DNA from: Paenibacillus sp. S150
GTDB taxonomy: Bacteria > Bacillota > Bacilli > Paenibacillales > Paenibacillaceae
Reading direction: 5' to 3'
Assembly: GCF_019352175.1 (NCBI RefSeq)
Contig: NZ_JACBYI010000004.1
Span: 1 to 64,000 of the forward strand
DNA: 64,000 bases
Each line of letters opens with the position of its first letter. The first letter of the stretch is position 1. The notes under the pieces are model-generated. The model did not search any database. It worked only from the letters and a program-made list of their open reading frames with translations, and was not told where the DNA came from. Both the position numbers and the translations under genes were made by a program. This document shows, piece by piece, positions 52,116 through 60,658 of the stretch.

Positions 52116-53114
52116 CTACAGCTTAAGATTGCTGCTGTGCCCCGGAGAGAGCTTGGCGTCCGGATCGAGATAGACCTTGGCGTTATTGACTGCGGTAGGC
52201 GCTTCTCCAAATCCGACAGCGATCAGCTTCAGCTTGCCCGGATATGTGGTAATATCGCCGGCGGCGAAGATGCCGGGAATGCTGGTCTCCATGCGGGAGT
52301 CCACCACGATGGAATTGCTGTCAATATCTATACCCCATTCGGCAATCGGCCCCAGCGAGGAGACAAAGCCGAAATTGACGATGACGCTGTCTACTTCAAG
52401 CTCCTGTGTTTCTTTGGTTTTGATATGGGACAAGGTTACCTTGGTAATGAATTCTTCGCCGTGCAGCTCAGTGATCTCCGTAGGCGTAATTACATTGACC
52501 TTGGATGCCATCAGGTTCTCCACACTGTGCTCATGTGCGCGGAATTTATCACGGCGGTGAATCAGGGTTACCTGCTCAGCGATTGGTTCCAGCATCAGTG
52601 CCCAGTCCACAGCAGAGTCGCCGCCGCCGCTGATCAGCACTTTTTTGTCCTTGAATGCATTCAGATCGCTTACAAAATAATGCAGATTGGCTTTCTCGAA
52701 ACGCGCTGCTTCCGGAAGCTCCAGACGGCGCGGTTCAAAAGCACCTACGCCCGCGGTGATAATCACTGCTTTGCTGTGATATTCCGCTTTATCGGTGGTC
52801 ACGACGAAATGGCGCTCGTCCTGCTTTTTAAGCGAAACAACCTTTTCCTCCAGCCGGATATCGGACTGAAACAGGTCCATCTGCCGGGATAGGTTCTCCA
52901 CCAGCTCCTGACCGGTGATCTTTGGGAATCCGGCTACGTCGTAAATATATTTTTCAGGATAAAGAGCAGCGAGCTGCCCCCCCAGCTGGGGCATACTTTC
53001 AATAAGGGTTACCGATGCCTGGCGCATCCCGCCGTAAAAAGCGGCAAACATCCCGGCTGGACCGCCTCCTATGATCAGCAGATCGCTCATAGGAACGGAT
53101 TGCTCAAGTGTCAC
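52116..53114 (-). CDS. Ferredoxin/flavodoxin-NADP reductase, thioredoxin-reductase type (YumC)
   Basis: A 332-residue flavoprotein of the YumC (FNR2) type. FAD motif [25 protein letters not shown] motif [17 protein letters not shown] and the C-terminal FAD motif [19 protein letters not shown]. The CxxC of thioredoxin reductase is absent, as expected for FNR2. Start is GTG with GGAGGTG 9 nt upstream. Divergent from ndh by about 300 bp, as yumC and yumB are linked in B. subtilis. Confidence 0.93.
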   Translation of the reverse strand: MTLEQSVPMSDLLIIGGGPAGMFAAFYGGMRQASVTLIESMPQLGGQLAALYPEKYIYDVAGFPKITGQELVENLSRQMDLFQSDIRLEEKVVSLKKQDERHFVVTTDKAEYHSKAVIITAGVGAFEPRRLELPEAARFEKANLHYFVSDLNAFKDKKVLISGGGDSAVDWALMLEPIAEQVTLIHRRDKFRAHEHSVENLMASKVNVITPTEITELHGEEFITKVTLSHIKTKETQELEVDSVIVNFGFVSSLGPIAEWGIDIDSNSIVVDSRMETSIPGIFAAGDITTYPGKLKLIAVGFGEAPTAVNNAKVYLDPDAKLSPGHSSNLKL

Positions 53115-53246
53115 GTAGTATTACACCTCCGAGTTGATAGTTTCAAATCGCCATATTGGCCTATCTAACATTATAAACATTGTGGCACCTGCCTGCAAAG
53201 GCTTGATTTCCACAGAAGTTTGTGACATTTTATTGTATGATTGTAT

Positions 53247-53275
53247 TTGATTAAAACGATACTAAGGTTTACAAT
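53247..53275 (+). promoter_or_regulatory. Sigma-A promoter of ndh
   Basis: TTGATT at 53247-53252, 17-bp spacer, TACAAT at 53270-53275, leaving a 140-nt AT-rich leader. Confidence 0.6.
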
Positions 53276-53413
53276 AGATATGGTTATTTTAGAAATCCTT
53301 TAAGTTTAATTGGAAATTCTTCTGAATTTAAGTGTATAAATTCACAAAAGAAACCGAATTTTTTTACAAAAAATAACACATAGACAGATTCACCTGTTGG
53401 AAGGAGCCGGAAC

Positions 53414-54607
53414 ATGAGCAGTATTCCCAAAATCGTTATCCTAGGCGCGGGATATGGAGGTATTCTGACCGCGCAGCGGCTGCAGAAAGCTTTGAATTAT
53501 AACGAAGCGGACGTGACACTGGTGAACCGCCATGAGTATCACTATTTCACGACCCATCTGCATATGCCTGCTGCGGGTACAGACAGCATCGAGCATACCC
53601 GCGTATCTATTTCCAAACTAATTGATGAATTCAAAATCGATCTCGTAAAATCTTCCGTGCAGGAAATTCGCACCCAGCAAAAAAAGGTGATTCTGGAAGA
53701 CGGAACGCTGTCCTATGACTATCTTGTGATCGCCCTGGGCGGGGAGCCGGAAACGTTTGGCATTCCGGGGCTGGACAAATACGCGCTGACCATCCGCAGC
53801 ATTAATTCCGTGCGTCTGATCCGTGAGCATATCGAGTATCAATTCGCCAAATACAAGAATGAGAATAATGCACAGGAGCATATTAATTTCGTTGTGGGCG
53901 GCGCCGGCTTCAGCGGCATTGAGTTTGTGGCGGAGCTGGCAGACCGCATTCCGGCGCTGTGCAAGGAATATGATGTAGATCCGAGCATGGTTAATATCTA
54001 CAATGTAGAGGCTGCTCCGACGGCACTGCCGGGCTTTGCGCCTGAATTGGTAGAGCATGCGATGACTGTACTGACGAAGAAGGGCGTGACCTTCAAGATT
54101 GGCGTGGCGATCAAGGAATGTCTGCCGGGCGGCGTTATTCTCGCAACCGGTGAGGAGATCAAAGCCTCTACCATTGTCTGGACCGGAGGTATCCGCGGCA
54201 ACCGTCTGATCGAAGCGGCGGGCTTTGAAGCCATGCGCGGACGGGTGAAGGTGGATGAATATTTGCGCGCTCCGGGACATGAGAATATCTTTATTATCGG
54301 CGACGGCTCGCTGATGATTAATCCGGAAGGACGCCCGTATCCGCCAACGGCACAAATTGCCATGCAGCAGGGCGAATGCTGCGCGCATAATCTCGTGGCC
54401 GCAATCCGCAGCCAGCAGCCCAAGAAGTTTGCCTTCAGCAACAAGGGAACCGTAGCTTCACTGGGCAAGGGCCAAGGCATTGCCGTGGTCGGCGAGAAGA
54501 AATATAAGGGCTGGACAGCGGCTCAGCTGAAAAAGGTTGTAGACATGCGCTACCTGTTCATCATCGGCGGCATTCCGCTGGTGCTCAAGAAAGGAAGATT
54601 CTTTTAA
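53414..54607 (+). CDS. ndh: Type II NADH dehydrogenase
   Basis: A 397-residue single-subunit NADH:quinone oxidoreductase at the membrane inner face. FAD motif IVILGAGYGGILTAQRL, NADH motif INFVVGGAGFSGIEFVAELA, and the quinone-site/FAD region IIGDGSLMINPEGRPYPPTA with the AQIAMQQG stretch. It feeds electrons to menaquinone, for which mqnE is encoded nearby. GGAAGGAG precedes the ATG. Followed one base after its stop by a small partner gene. Confidence 0.95.
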   Translation: MSSIPKIVILGAGYGGILTAQRLQKALNYNEADVTLVNRHEYHYFTTHLHMPAAGTDSIEHTRVSISKLIDEFKIDLVKSSVQEIRTQQKKVILEDGTLSYDYLVIALGGEPETFGIPGLDKYALTIRSINSVRLIREHIEYQFAKYKNENNAQEHINFVVGGAGFSGIEFVAELADRIPALCKEYDVDPSMVNIYNVEAAPTALPGFAPELVEHAMTVLTKKGVTFKIGVAIKECLPGGVILATGEEIKASTIVWTGGIRGNRLIEAAGFEAMRGRVKVDEYLRAPGHENIFIIGDGSLMINPEGRPYPPTAQIAMQQGECCAHNLVAAIRSQQPKKFAFSNKGTVASLGKGQGIAVVGEKKYKGWTAAQLKKVVDMRYLFIIGGIPLVLKKGRFF

Positions 54608-54608
54608 G

Positions 54609-54875
54609 ATGCGCCATTGCAGCGTGCAAGTCCGCGGACTGCTGACGCGTGAGGAGCTGGACCGGTACAACGGTCTGATTGAGGCGGGCTCTTATCTGGA
54701 GGATCAGGGCCGCTACGATCTGGCCTACATTGTTCAGAAGGAAATCGACATCCTGATTCTCCCGGCGATCGAGCGCCTGAAGGACAAGGGCCGGGCCCGC
54801 GACCGGGCGACGGCGGAATACCTGGAGGGCCTGCGGGAAGGGAAAGAGGTTGACGGCGAAGACCCGTCGGCATGA
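54609..54875 (+). CDS. Small charged protein downstream of ndh
   Basis: An 88-residue soluble helical protein (MRHCSVQVRGLLTREELDRY, SYLEDQGRYDLAYIVQKEID, KDKGRARDRATAEYLEGLRE). The ATG lies one base after the ndh stop, so the two are translationally coupled. No family recognised. The tight link makes a role in ndh assembly or control possible; that is inference. Confidence 0.7.
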   Translation: MRHCSVQVRGLLTREELDRYNGLIEAGSYLEDQGRYDLAYIVQKEIDILILPAIERLKDKGRARDRATAEYLEGLREGKEVDGEDPSA

Positions 54876-54904
54876 AGCTTTAAATTTGTATATACTTATT
54901 TATT

Positions 54905-54936
54905 AGACCGCATTCCTTGCTTGGAGGGCGGTCTAT
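54905..54936 (+). terminator. Terminator of the ndh operon
   Basis: TAGACCGC ... GCGGTCTA followed by TTTG. Confidence 0.7.
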
Positions 54937-54963
54937 TTGCGTTTACTGATTACCAGAAACTCA

Positions 54964-55005
54964 AATAAAGGGAAGGATCGCCTATCTGGCACCCTTCCCT
55001 TTATG
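54964..55005 (-). terminator. Terminator of hemQ
   Basis: 12-bp stem ATAAAGGGAAGG/CCTTCCCTTTAT with 16-nt loop, then TTTG on the minus strand; 15 bp past the hemQ stop. Confidence 0.8.
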
Positions 55006-55020
55006 AATTATCTTTTCCTG

Positions 55021-55779
55021 CTATAGCTTCAGCATTTCCTCTAAGCTTTCCGGGGTCAGCAGATTGCCGACATAAAACGGGCCGAATTCGCCGTAGCGGG
55101 CGCTGACCTCGTCAAAGCGCATCTCATAGACCAGCTTTTTGAATTGCAGCGCATCTTCGGCAAACAAGGTAACGCCCCATTCCCAGTCATCAAAGCCCAC
55201 AGAGCCGGTGATAATCTGCTTCACCTTGCCGGCATACCCGCGGCCGATCAGTCCATGCGAATACATCAGCTCGCGGCGCTTCTCCATATCGAGCATATAC
55301 CAGTTGTCGGCCAGCTCGCGTTTCTTGTTCATCGGATAGAAGCAGATATGCTTCATTTGCGGCAGAATTGGCTTCAAGCGGGCGGCTACATGCGGATTCT
55401 GCATAGGATCACTGCCGTCTCCGGCGTTTCCGCCTGCCGCATAATTGCTAAGCTCCACAATACTGACATAGGAATAGGACTTGCTGGTGTATTGGGCAAA
55501 GGCGATTTTGTTAAAAGCGGTCTCAAGCGCATTCAGCGCTTCCAGGCTTTCCCGCAGAAACATCATCACGAAATCAGCCTTCTGGCCGACAATGGAGTAC
55601 ACTGCGGTGCTTCCTTCCCCGGCTTCCTCCACGGGTCCCCATTCCTGCATAAAGGCATGCAGCTCTTCGAGGGCAACGGCGCGTTCTTCATCATCGGCGG
55701 CCGTCCAGGCCGTCCAGTTCAGCGAGCGGAAGTCATGCAGGGCATACCAGCCTTCCAGTGTCAACGCGGCTTCGTTCAT
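55021..55779 (-). CDS. hemQ: Coproheme decarboxylase (HemQ, chlorite dismutase family)
   Basis: A 252-residue enzyme of the coproporphyrin-dependent haem route, decarboxylating coproheme to haem b. It carries the reactive Tyr in [13 protein letters not shown] and the haem-ligand His in [15 protein letters not shown]. The Arg/Lys-rich coproheme-binding loops are present ([20 protein letters not shown]). The ATG at 55777-55779 has AAGGAG 8 nt upstream; the GTG at 55788 is in frame but too close to the site. With ctaA and ctaB it completes haem A supply. Confidence 0.94.
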   Translation of the reverse strand: MNEAALTLEGWYALHDFRSLNWTAWTAADDEERAVALEELHAFMQEWGPVEEAGEGSTAVYSIVGQKADFVMMFLRESLEALNALETAFNKIAFAQYTSKSYSYVSIVELSNYAAGGNAGDGSDPMQNPHVAARLKPILPQMKHICFYPMNKKRELADNWYMLDMEKRRELMYSHGLIGRGYAGKVKQIITGSVGFDDWEWGVTLFAEDALQFKKLVYEMRFDEVSARYGEFGPFYVGNLLTPESLEEMLKL

Positions 55780-55796
55780 GTGTCTCACTCCTTAAA

Positions 55797-55843
55797 AGTT
55801 TTACGAAGCATAGGCTCCGTCAGAAATTACTTCGCGTAAAACT
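55797..55843. other. Inverted repeat in the hemQ leader
   Basis: Arms AGTTTTACGAAG and CTTCGCGTAAAACT (2-nt bulge), about 18 bp before the hemQ start on its strand. CGAAGCATAGGCT also recurs directly at 55804 and 55868. It could fold in the leader RNA or bind a regulator. Confidence 0.45.
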
Positions 55844-56080
55844 GGCTTCGGAAGCATGCGCTTAGTTTCGAAGCATAGGCTTATATGTACAATCCGTTTG
55901 ATTCTATTTGCATTGTATCGCATGCGGGCGGGCAAGAGCAAACGCCTCCCTTCTGAATTTGCCGCACTGACACTTGGAGTGAGGATAATGTTCATTGCTT
56001 CGCTACATTTTTTCTAGTAAACTTACTATTAATTAAGGTTTGCTGTGCGGTTCTTTATAGAGAGAGGGGATGACGGTACA

Positions 56081-56377
56081 ATGGGGTTTATTCCTGTATT
56101 TGTTCTGGCCGTTTTGTTCTTTGTCATGATGTTTGGCATTGGCTTTATCCTTAACATGTTAATGAAGACTACCTGGTTCCCGGCCTACCTGTTCGTAATT
56201 GTGATTCTGCCTGTGGTTGTCTACTCCATCTGGGACCGGAGCGCCATGACCCTCTGGGAGCATCTGTCGACCTTTCATGTTGTGGATTATCTCACCGGGA
56301 TTGCCGGACTCGCCGGGGCGGTGCTCAGCGGCTGGACCATTCAGAAGCTGCGGCTGGGCGGCTACAAAATGTTCTGA
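56081..56377 (+). CDS. yuiB: YuiB-like membrane protein
   Basis: A 98-residue protein with three helices, including FFVMMFGIGFILNMLMKTTW and the C-terminal LAGAVLSGWTIQKLRLGGYK then MF. This matches the pattern of YuiB of B. subtilis (FGIGFLLNMLL, LAGAILSGVTIK, GYQMF), which lies beside yumB (ndh). Function unknown. The ATG at 56081 has GAGAGGGG about 10 nt upstream; an in-frame GTG at 56045 has none. Confidence 0.8.
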   Translation: MGFIPVFVLAVLFFVMMFGIGFILNMLMKTTWFPAYLFVIVILPVVVYSIWDRSAMTLWEHLSTFHVVDYLTGIAGLAGAVLSGWTIQKLRLGGYKMF

Positions 56378-56396
56378 TGAAGCTTTTACAACACAC

Positions 56397-56439
56397 AAAC
56401 GGCTGCTGTCCTTGTCCGGGGCTGGCGAGGCCGTTTTTT
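56397..56439 (+). terminator. Terminator of yuiB, divergent GAAACGG-type hairpin
   Basis: AAACGGC ... GCCGTTTTTT. The layout (GTCCTTGT in the loop, GGCCGTTT arm) recalls the hairpin family and, as with copies 1 and 3, a large repeat lies just downstream. Confidence 0.65.
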
Positions 56440-56456
56440 CTTAAAAGATAAGAATT

Positions 56457-56641
56457 GTAACTACTTTAGGTACAACATTTTGATTTTAAAGGCTACTTAA
56501 ATACTTTATGTTGTGTTTTTTATCTACTTAAATTTGAGTTTGCACCTATGTTCAAGGCAACACGACCAGATAAACATCTACATGTAGTGTTTCAAATCCC
56601 AATTGGTACAAAATGCACTATATGGGTACCTAAGTAGTAAC
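56457..56641. mobile_element. 185-bp MITE-like element inserted in repeat R1 copy 3
   Basis: AT-rich, no coding frame. Left end GTAACTACTTTAGGTAC (56457-56473) and right end reading inward GTTACTACTTAGGTAC (56641-56626) form 16-17 bp terminal inverted repeats. The 8-bp TAAGAATT stands directly on both sides (56449-56456 and 56642-56649). Repeat copy 2 has a single uninterrupted GATAAGAATTTATA at the matching place, so this is an empty-site comparison. 5'-GTAA ends with an 8-bp duplication recall IS66-family elements; that link is inference. Confidence 0.75.
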
Positions 56642-56642
56642 T

Positions 56643-56946
56643 AAGAATTTATAAGTTTTGGGGGAAGCGAAGCTTATCCGTTATTTCACGGCTGCGCTGT
56701 AGTATGAACAAATGGATCGGGACTTCGGCCAGGCAAACTGCGCGATTGCGTTGGCCGCAGCGGGCAGGTAGAGGGAATCAAAGGCAGAAGTACCTTTGAA
56801 TTCGCCCGAAGCCGGCTGGACGGTGGAATCAAAGGCAGAAGTACCTTTGAATTCGCCCGAAGCCGGCTGGACGAGGGAATCAGCTCTTCTCCTCCCACTG
56901 AAATGGCAGCATTCTTATATAGGACGCCGACAGGTGTCTTTCTTGG
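56643..56946 (+). repeat. Large dispersed intergenic repeat (R1), copy 3, with internal duplication
   Basis: Same left and right ends as copy 2. A 51-bp segment starting GGAATCAAAGGCAGAAGTAC is duplicated in tandem (from 56774 and from 56825). The gap 56378-57120 holds the hairpin, the MITE-like element and this repeat, and no gene. Confidence 0.88.
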
Positions 56947-57120
56947 CTTGGTTGATATATTTTTGTATTTTCCGCTAGCGCCAGCAAGGGGCAACAAGCT
57001 GTCGATATCCGGGGGATAAACGCTGAAATTGGACTTTTTTTTACATTTCCGGGCGGAGCTTTTGTGATAGAATAGAAATCTGAATGGATTCGTGCAGAAA
57101 AAGAGGGAGGTAATCCGCAG

Positions 57121-58665
57121 ATGCGCATGAGTCACCTGCATCATTTCACCGAACATCATCGGTACTGCGTTTCCCGCGAATTCGGTCTAAGCAGTGTGGA
57201 TGGACGTATGCTCAGCTCGGTATACCAGCCGATGGTAGGCGCTTTTGCCATCAGTCTGTACCGGCTCCTGTTCGAGCATATTCCGGCAGAAGCTATCGGC
57301 TACTCTCCGGTGGAGCAGCAGCGGCGCCTGTTCATGACGCTGGGTGTTGAGCCGAATGAGAAAGGCCGCAAATATATCGTGGATCAGGCATCCCGGCTGG
57401 AGGCGGTGGGACTGCTGCAGACCTGCCGTATCTTTGTCGCGGAAACCGATGATTATATGTACGAATACGAACTGCTGCCGCCGCTGTCGCCTGCTGATTT
57501 TTTTGCCACCCAGCATTTGACGCTGCTGCTGCGTGACAAGATCGGCAAATTTGCCGTGTTGGCGCTGCGCGAGCAGTTCTGGAACCGGGAACCGGAGGAA
57601 TGGAGCCGCCGGTCAGTCGGCAAGGAGAATATTTCCCTGCCCTTTTATGATATTTTTCAGCTTAATACCCATGTGATCGATTATGAGCTGGAGCAGGCTC
57701 TGGCTGAGGTCGCGACGGTCAAGCAGCCCGGCATGCATGAAACCGGGGAACCGGCTATCGGCTACAGTGATATTATTCTGCGGTTTCCGCGTGAATCCGT
57801 TAACCGGGTCCATGTTGAGAAGCTGCGCTTTGACCATACCCAGATGGGGATGATCAATTATGTGGCCCACAAATATGAGCTGGGCCCACAGGATCTGTCC
57901 CGCCTGCTGGATGAGGACGGGGTATTCACGCCGGATGGCGAAGTGATTATGGACGCGCTCCAGTACAAGGCGAGCCAGCATTTCCGCCAGGACATGAAAC
58001 GCCAGGAGAAGCGGGAGATTGCCGCAGCCAAAGTGGTGGCCCTGCGTTCAGCGTCCGCTGCGGAAGGCGATGATGCGAGCCCTCCGCTGGAGCAGCCGGT
58101 TGAAATGGAATATTATGTGGAGGTGCCTCCGCAATTTTTATCCAAATGCGATATTCACCAATATAATATGATGCTGCGCAACGAGCCTTATACACGGCTG
58201 CTGCAGACTTTTTTTCCGGGCGCGGTGCCTACGCAGCTGATGGATACCTTTGAGAAGATTGATCTCAATTATAAGCTGGGCGGCGAAGTCATCAATGTGC
58301 TGATTCATTATCTGATGACGATGGTGGCTTCCGGAGGCGACCAGCGGATGAACCGCAACTTTGTGGAGGCGATTGCCTCGAACATGCTGGTGAAGCAGGT
58401 GAACACGTACGAGAAGGCGGTGCGCTATATCCGTGACCAGACCAAGGTCAAAGGCAAGGGTGCGGCAGCGGGAACTTCAGGCCCGGCCGGTACCCGCCAG
58501 CGGAGTTACAGCAAACCCGGCGGGCGTTCCGGGAAGCCGGAGATCCCGATTGTGCTGGATGACGGCAGCGCCGGAACCGTGTCAGAAGAAGAGTTCGCAG
58601 CGCTCATGAAGAAAGCGGCTGAAATCAAGGCCAGCAAGAAAAAAGGCGTATCCAAGACGCCGTAA
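57121..58665 (+). CDS. dnaB: Replication initiation and membrane attachment protein DnaB
   Basis: A 514-residue Gram-positive DnaB (not the helicase), which with DnaD and DnaI loads the replicative helicase at oriC and at restart sites. N-terminal winged-helix region (SSVYQPMVGAFAISLYRLLF) and C-terminal DnaB/DnaD domain (LNYKLGGEVINVLIHYLMTM, then NRNFVEAIASNMLVKQ and AVRYIRDQT). A Gly/Lys-rich linker and tail close the protein. GAGGGAGG precedes the ATG. Operon with dnaI, 18 nt downstream. Confidence 0.93.
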   Translation: MRMSHLHHFTEHHRYCVSREFGLSSVDGRMLSSVYQPMVGAFAISLYRLLFEHIPAEAIGYSPVEQQRRLFMTLGVEPNEKGRKYIVDQASRLEAVGLLQTCRIFVAETDDYMYEYELLPPLSPADFFATQHLTLLLRDKIGKFAVLALREQFWNREPEEWSRRSVGKENISLPFYDIFQLNTHVIDYELEQALAEVATVKQPGMHETGEPAIGYSDIILRFPRESVNRVHVEKLRFDHTQMGMINYVAHKYELGPQDLSRLLDEDGVFTPDGEVIMDALQYKASQHFRQDMKRQEKREIAAAKVVALRSASAAEGDDASPPLEQPVEMEYYVEVPPQFLSKCDIHQYNMMLRNEPYTRLLQTFFPGAVPTQLMDTFEKIDLNYKLGGEVINVLIHYLMTMVASGGDQRMNRNFVEAIASNMLVKQVNTYEKAVRYIRDQTKVKGKGAAAGTSGPAGTRQRSYSKPGGRSGKPEIPIVLDDGSAGTVSEEEFAALMKKAAEIKASKKKGVSKTP

Positions 58666-58683
58666 AGAAAGCGAGGTGCGGCT

Positions 58684-59640
58684 ATGGAGTCTATGGGCGA
58701 AGTGCTGCGTTCAATGAACAATTCCGCGCTGCGCCAGCGCTCCCGCGATCTTGAGCAGAACCTGCTGAACCATCCCTTGGTGAAGCAGCTTCAGGATGAG
58801 CATCCCGAGCTGGACGAATCGCGGCTGAGGCTTCACCTGAGCCGCCTGTATCAATATGTGGAGGAAAGCCGCCACTGCGCAAATTGCCCGGGCCTGGAGA
58901 ACTGTCCGAACGACTTCCAGGGGCACTACAGCAAGCTTACCGTAGAGACAGTCGGCGGCACGGCAGATCTGTATGAGCGCAAGACGGCCTGTGAGCTTAA
59001 GGTTGCCCAGGATAATCAGGACAGCATCCGCAAGCGTATCCGCAGCTTTTATGTGGATGAGCGTGTGCTGAACGGCGGTTACGACGAGATCGATATCTCA
59101 GGCAAGGACCCCCGCCGGGTATCGGCAGTGAACAAATTATTCGATTATATTGCCAGTGCCAGGGACAATGGCCTGACATCGCGGGGGATTTATTTGCATG
59201 GAGGCTTTGGAACAGGGAAAACCTTCTTGATGTGTTATCTGCTTCATGAGCTTGCAGTTACCGGATACAGCGGAGTTATTGTGTACATGCCCGATTTTAT
59301 TGAGGAGCTGAAGTCGATTATGCTGGACGGTCAGCAGCTCAAGGAAACTGTCGATACAATGAAAAATTGTGATCTGCTGATCTTTGATGATATCGGGGCG
59401 GAGAATCTGAATCCATGGGCCCGCGATCATGTGCTTGGTGCGATTTTGAATTACCGCATGGACCGCAAGCCGACCTTCTACACCTCCAACTATCCGCTGG
59501 AGGGTCTGGAGAAGCATCTGAGCTTCACCAGCAAGGACGGCGAAGAAATTTACAAAGGCCAGCGGCTGATGGACCGGATTGCCCCGTTCGTAGATGTGAT
59601 TCCGCTGCACGGGGAGAATCAGCGGGGAACGAACAGATAG
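58684..59640 (+). CDS. dnaI: Primosomal protein DnaI (helicase loader)
   Basis: A 318-residue AAA+ ATPase that loads the replicative helicase. The N-terminal zinc-binding region contains CANCPGLENCPND, and residues 173-180 are Walker A GGFGTGKT, with Walker B LLIFDDIGAE and sensor region TSNYPLEGLEKH. Length and order match B. subtilis DnaI. AGCGAGG precedes the ATG. Second gene of the dnaBI operon. Confidence 0.95.
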   Translation: MESMGEVLRSMNNSALRQRSRDLEQNLLNHPLVKQLQDEHPELDESRLRLHLSRLYQYVEESRHCANCPGLENCPNDFQGHYSKLTVETVGGTADLYERKTACELKVAQDNQDSIRKRIRSFYVDERVLNGGYDEIDISGKDPRRVSAVNKLFDYIASARDNGLTSRGIYLHGGFGTGKTFLMCYLLHELAVTGYSGVIVYMPDFIEELKSIMLDGQQLKETVDTMKNCDLLIFDDIGAENLNPWARDHVLGAILNYRMDRKPTFYTSNYPLEGLEKHLSFTSKDGEEIYKGQRLMDRIAPFVDVIPLHGENQRGTNR

Positions 59641-59661
59641 AATATTGCGGCCGGGGGTTAT

Positions 59662-59817
59662 TCATTCGGACAAAAACTTGATAATCACCATGCCAAAGAA
59701 AACAACGGTCATAAATCCCGTCATTCCAAAAAAACCGGCCATCAAATCGCCGAGGTCATTGCGGGGCTCCTCGTTGACATGCTCCCGCGGGTCGCGTGCT
59801 TGCACGTTGACATCCAT
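59662..59817 (-). CDS. yqzM: YqzM family membrane protein
   Basis: A 51-residue protein (MDVNVQARDPREHVNEEPRN, DLGDLMAGFFGMTGFMTVVF, FGMVIIKFLSE). A single C-terminal hydrophobic helix follows a charged N-terminus, as in YqzM of B. subtilis. Function unknown. The ATG at 59815-59817 has AAGGAGG about 7 nt upstream; an extended frame to 59871 is not supported. Convergent with dnaI. Confidence 0.78.
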   Translation of the reverse strand: MDVNVQARDPREHVNEEPRNDLGDLMAGFFGMTGFMTVVFFGMVIIKFLSE

Positions 59818-60165
59818 CTTTTTTCCTCCTTGCAGTTGCATGACTGCAATTAGTGGGTTACAGTTAGACATGTGAGAGAAGTCATTGACAATTAATGCGC
59901 TTTCCTCAAGTATACGAAGTCCCTGGAACGTTGTAAAGAAGATTGCGCGGCGGAATATTATATTTTATACAATTAAATTTTATGAAATCTTACACAAACT
60001 CATTGTAAATATGTTATACTGGGGATGTGTCGGTAAATGGTAATCTGGTTATCATATTACATGAAACAATCCATCCCGTTATAAATTCGGAGTAAACCCG
60101 CCACACTAGGCTTAAGGTTATAGAAGCGGATATTGCTTCGTACAACTTAAAGGAGGAACAATATC
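59818..60165. promoter_or_regulatory. Promoter region of trxA
   Basis: A 348-bp AT-rich gap. TATACT at 60015-60020 is a good -10; TTACAC at 59990-59995 is a possible -35 but with a long 19-bp spacer. A 150-nt leader follows and ends in AAGGAGG. No other structure seen. Confidence 0.5.
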
Positions 60166-60483
60166 ATGGCTATCGTTAACGTGTCTGACCAATCCTTTGT
60201 AGGTGAAGTTGAAGGTCAAGGTACTGTAGTAGTAGATTTTTGGGCACCTTGGTGCGGCCCCTGCAAAATGCTTGCCCCTATTCTGGAAGAACTGTCCACC
60301 GAACTGGGAGACGATGTCAAAATTGCGAAGCTGAACGTCGATGAAAATCCGGAAACGGCTTCCCGTTTTGGAGTCATGAGCATTCCAACCCTGATCTTCT
60401 TCAAAGACGGTCAGCCTGTTGATAAAGTAGTAGGACTGAACTCCAAGGATTCCCTTAAAAATATCGTTGCCAAACATCAATAA
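60166..60483 (+). CDS. trxA: Thioredoxin
   Basis: A 105-residue thioredoxin with the W-C-G-P-C active site (DFWAPWCGPCKMLAPI) and the cis-Pro in MSIPTLIFF. General cytoplasmic disulfide reductant. AAGGAGG lies about 8 nt before the ATG. Monocistronic with a strong terminator. Confidence 0.98.
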   Translation: MAIVNVSDQSFVGEVEGQGTVVVDFWAPWCGPCKMLAPILEELSTELGDDVKIAKLNVDENPETASRFGVMSIPTLIFFKDGQPVDKVVGLNSKDSLKNIVAKHQ

Positions 60484-60526
60484 GCATTGCTGATGCTGTT
60501 GTGCGGGGCGTTCACGCCCCACCGCC

Positions 60527-60561
60527 AAAGCGCCTCCGGTTCATCCGGAGGCGCTTTGTGT
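60527..60561 (+). terminator. Terminator of trxA
   Basis: Perfect CAAAGCGCCTCCGG/CCGGAGGCGCTTTG stem with TTCA loop. The T run is weak (TGTGTG). Confidence 0.8.
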
Positions 60562-60658
60562 GTCGAATTGAAGGAGCTGCGCCGTATGGGGTTGAACCCA
60601 TCCAGACTTTTATTTTAAACTTAACTTATTACGGTGCAGTATAGGTGGGGGAGAAATC

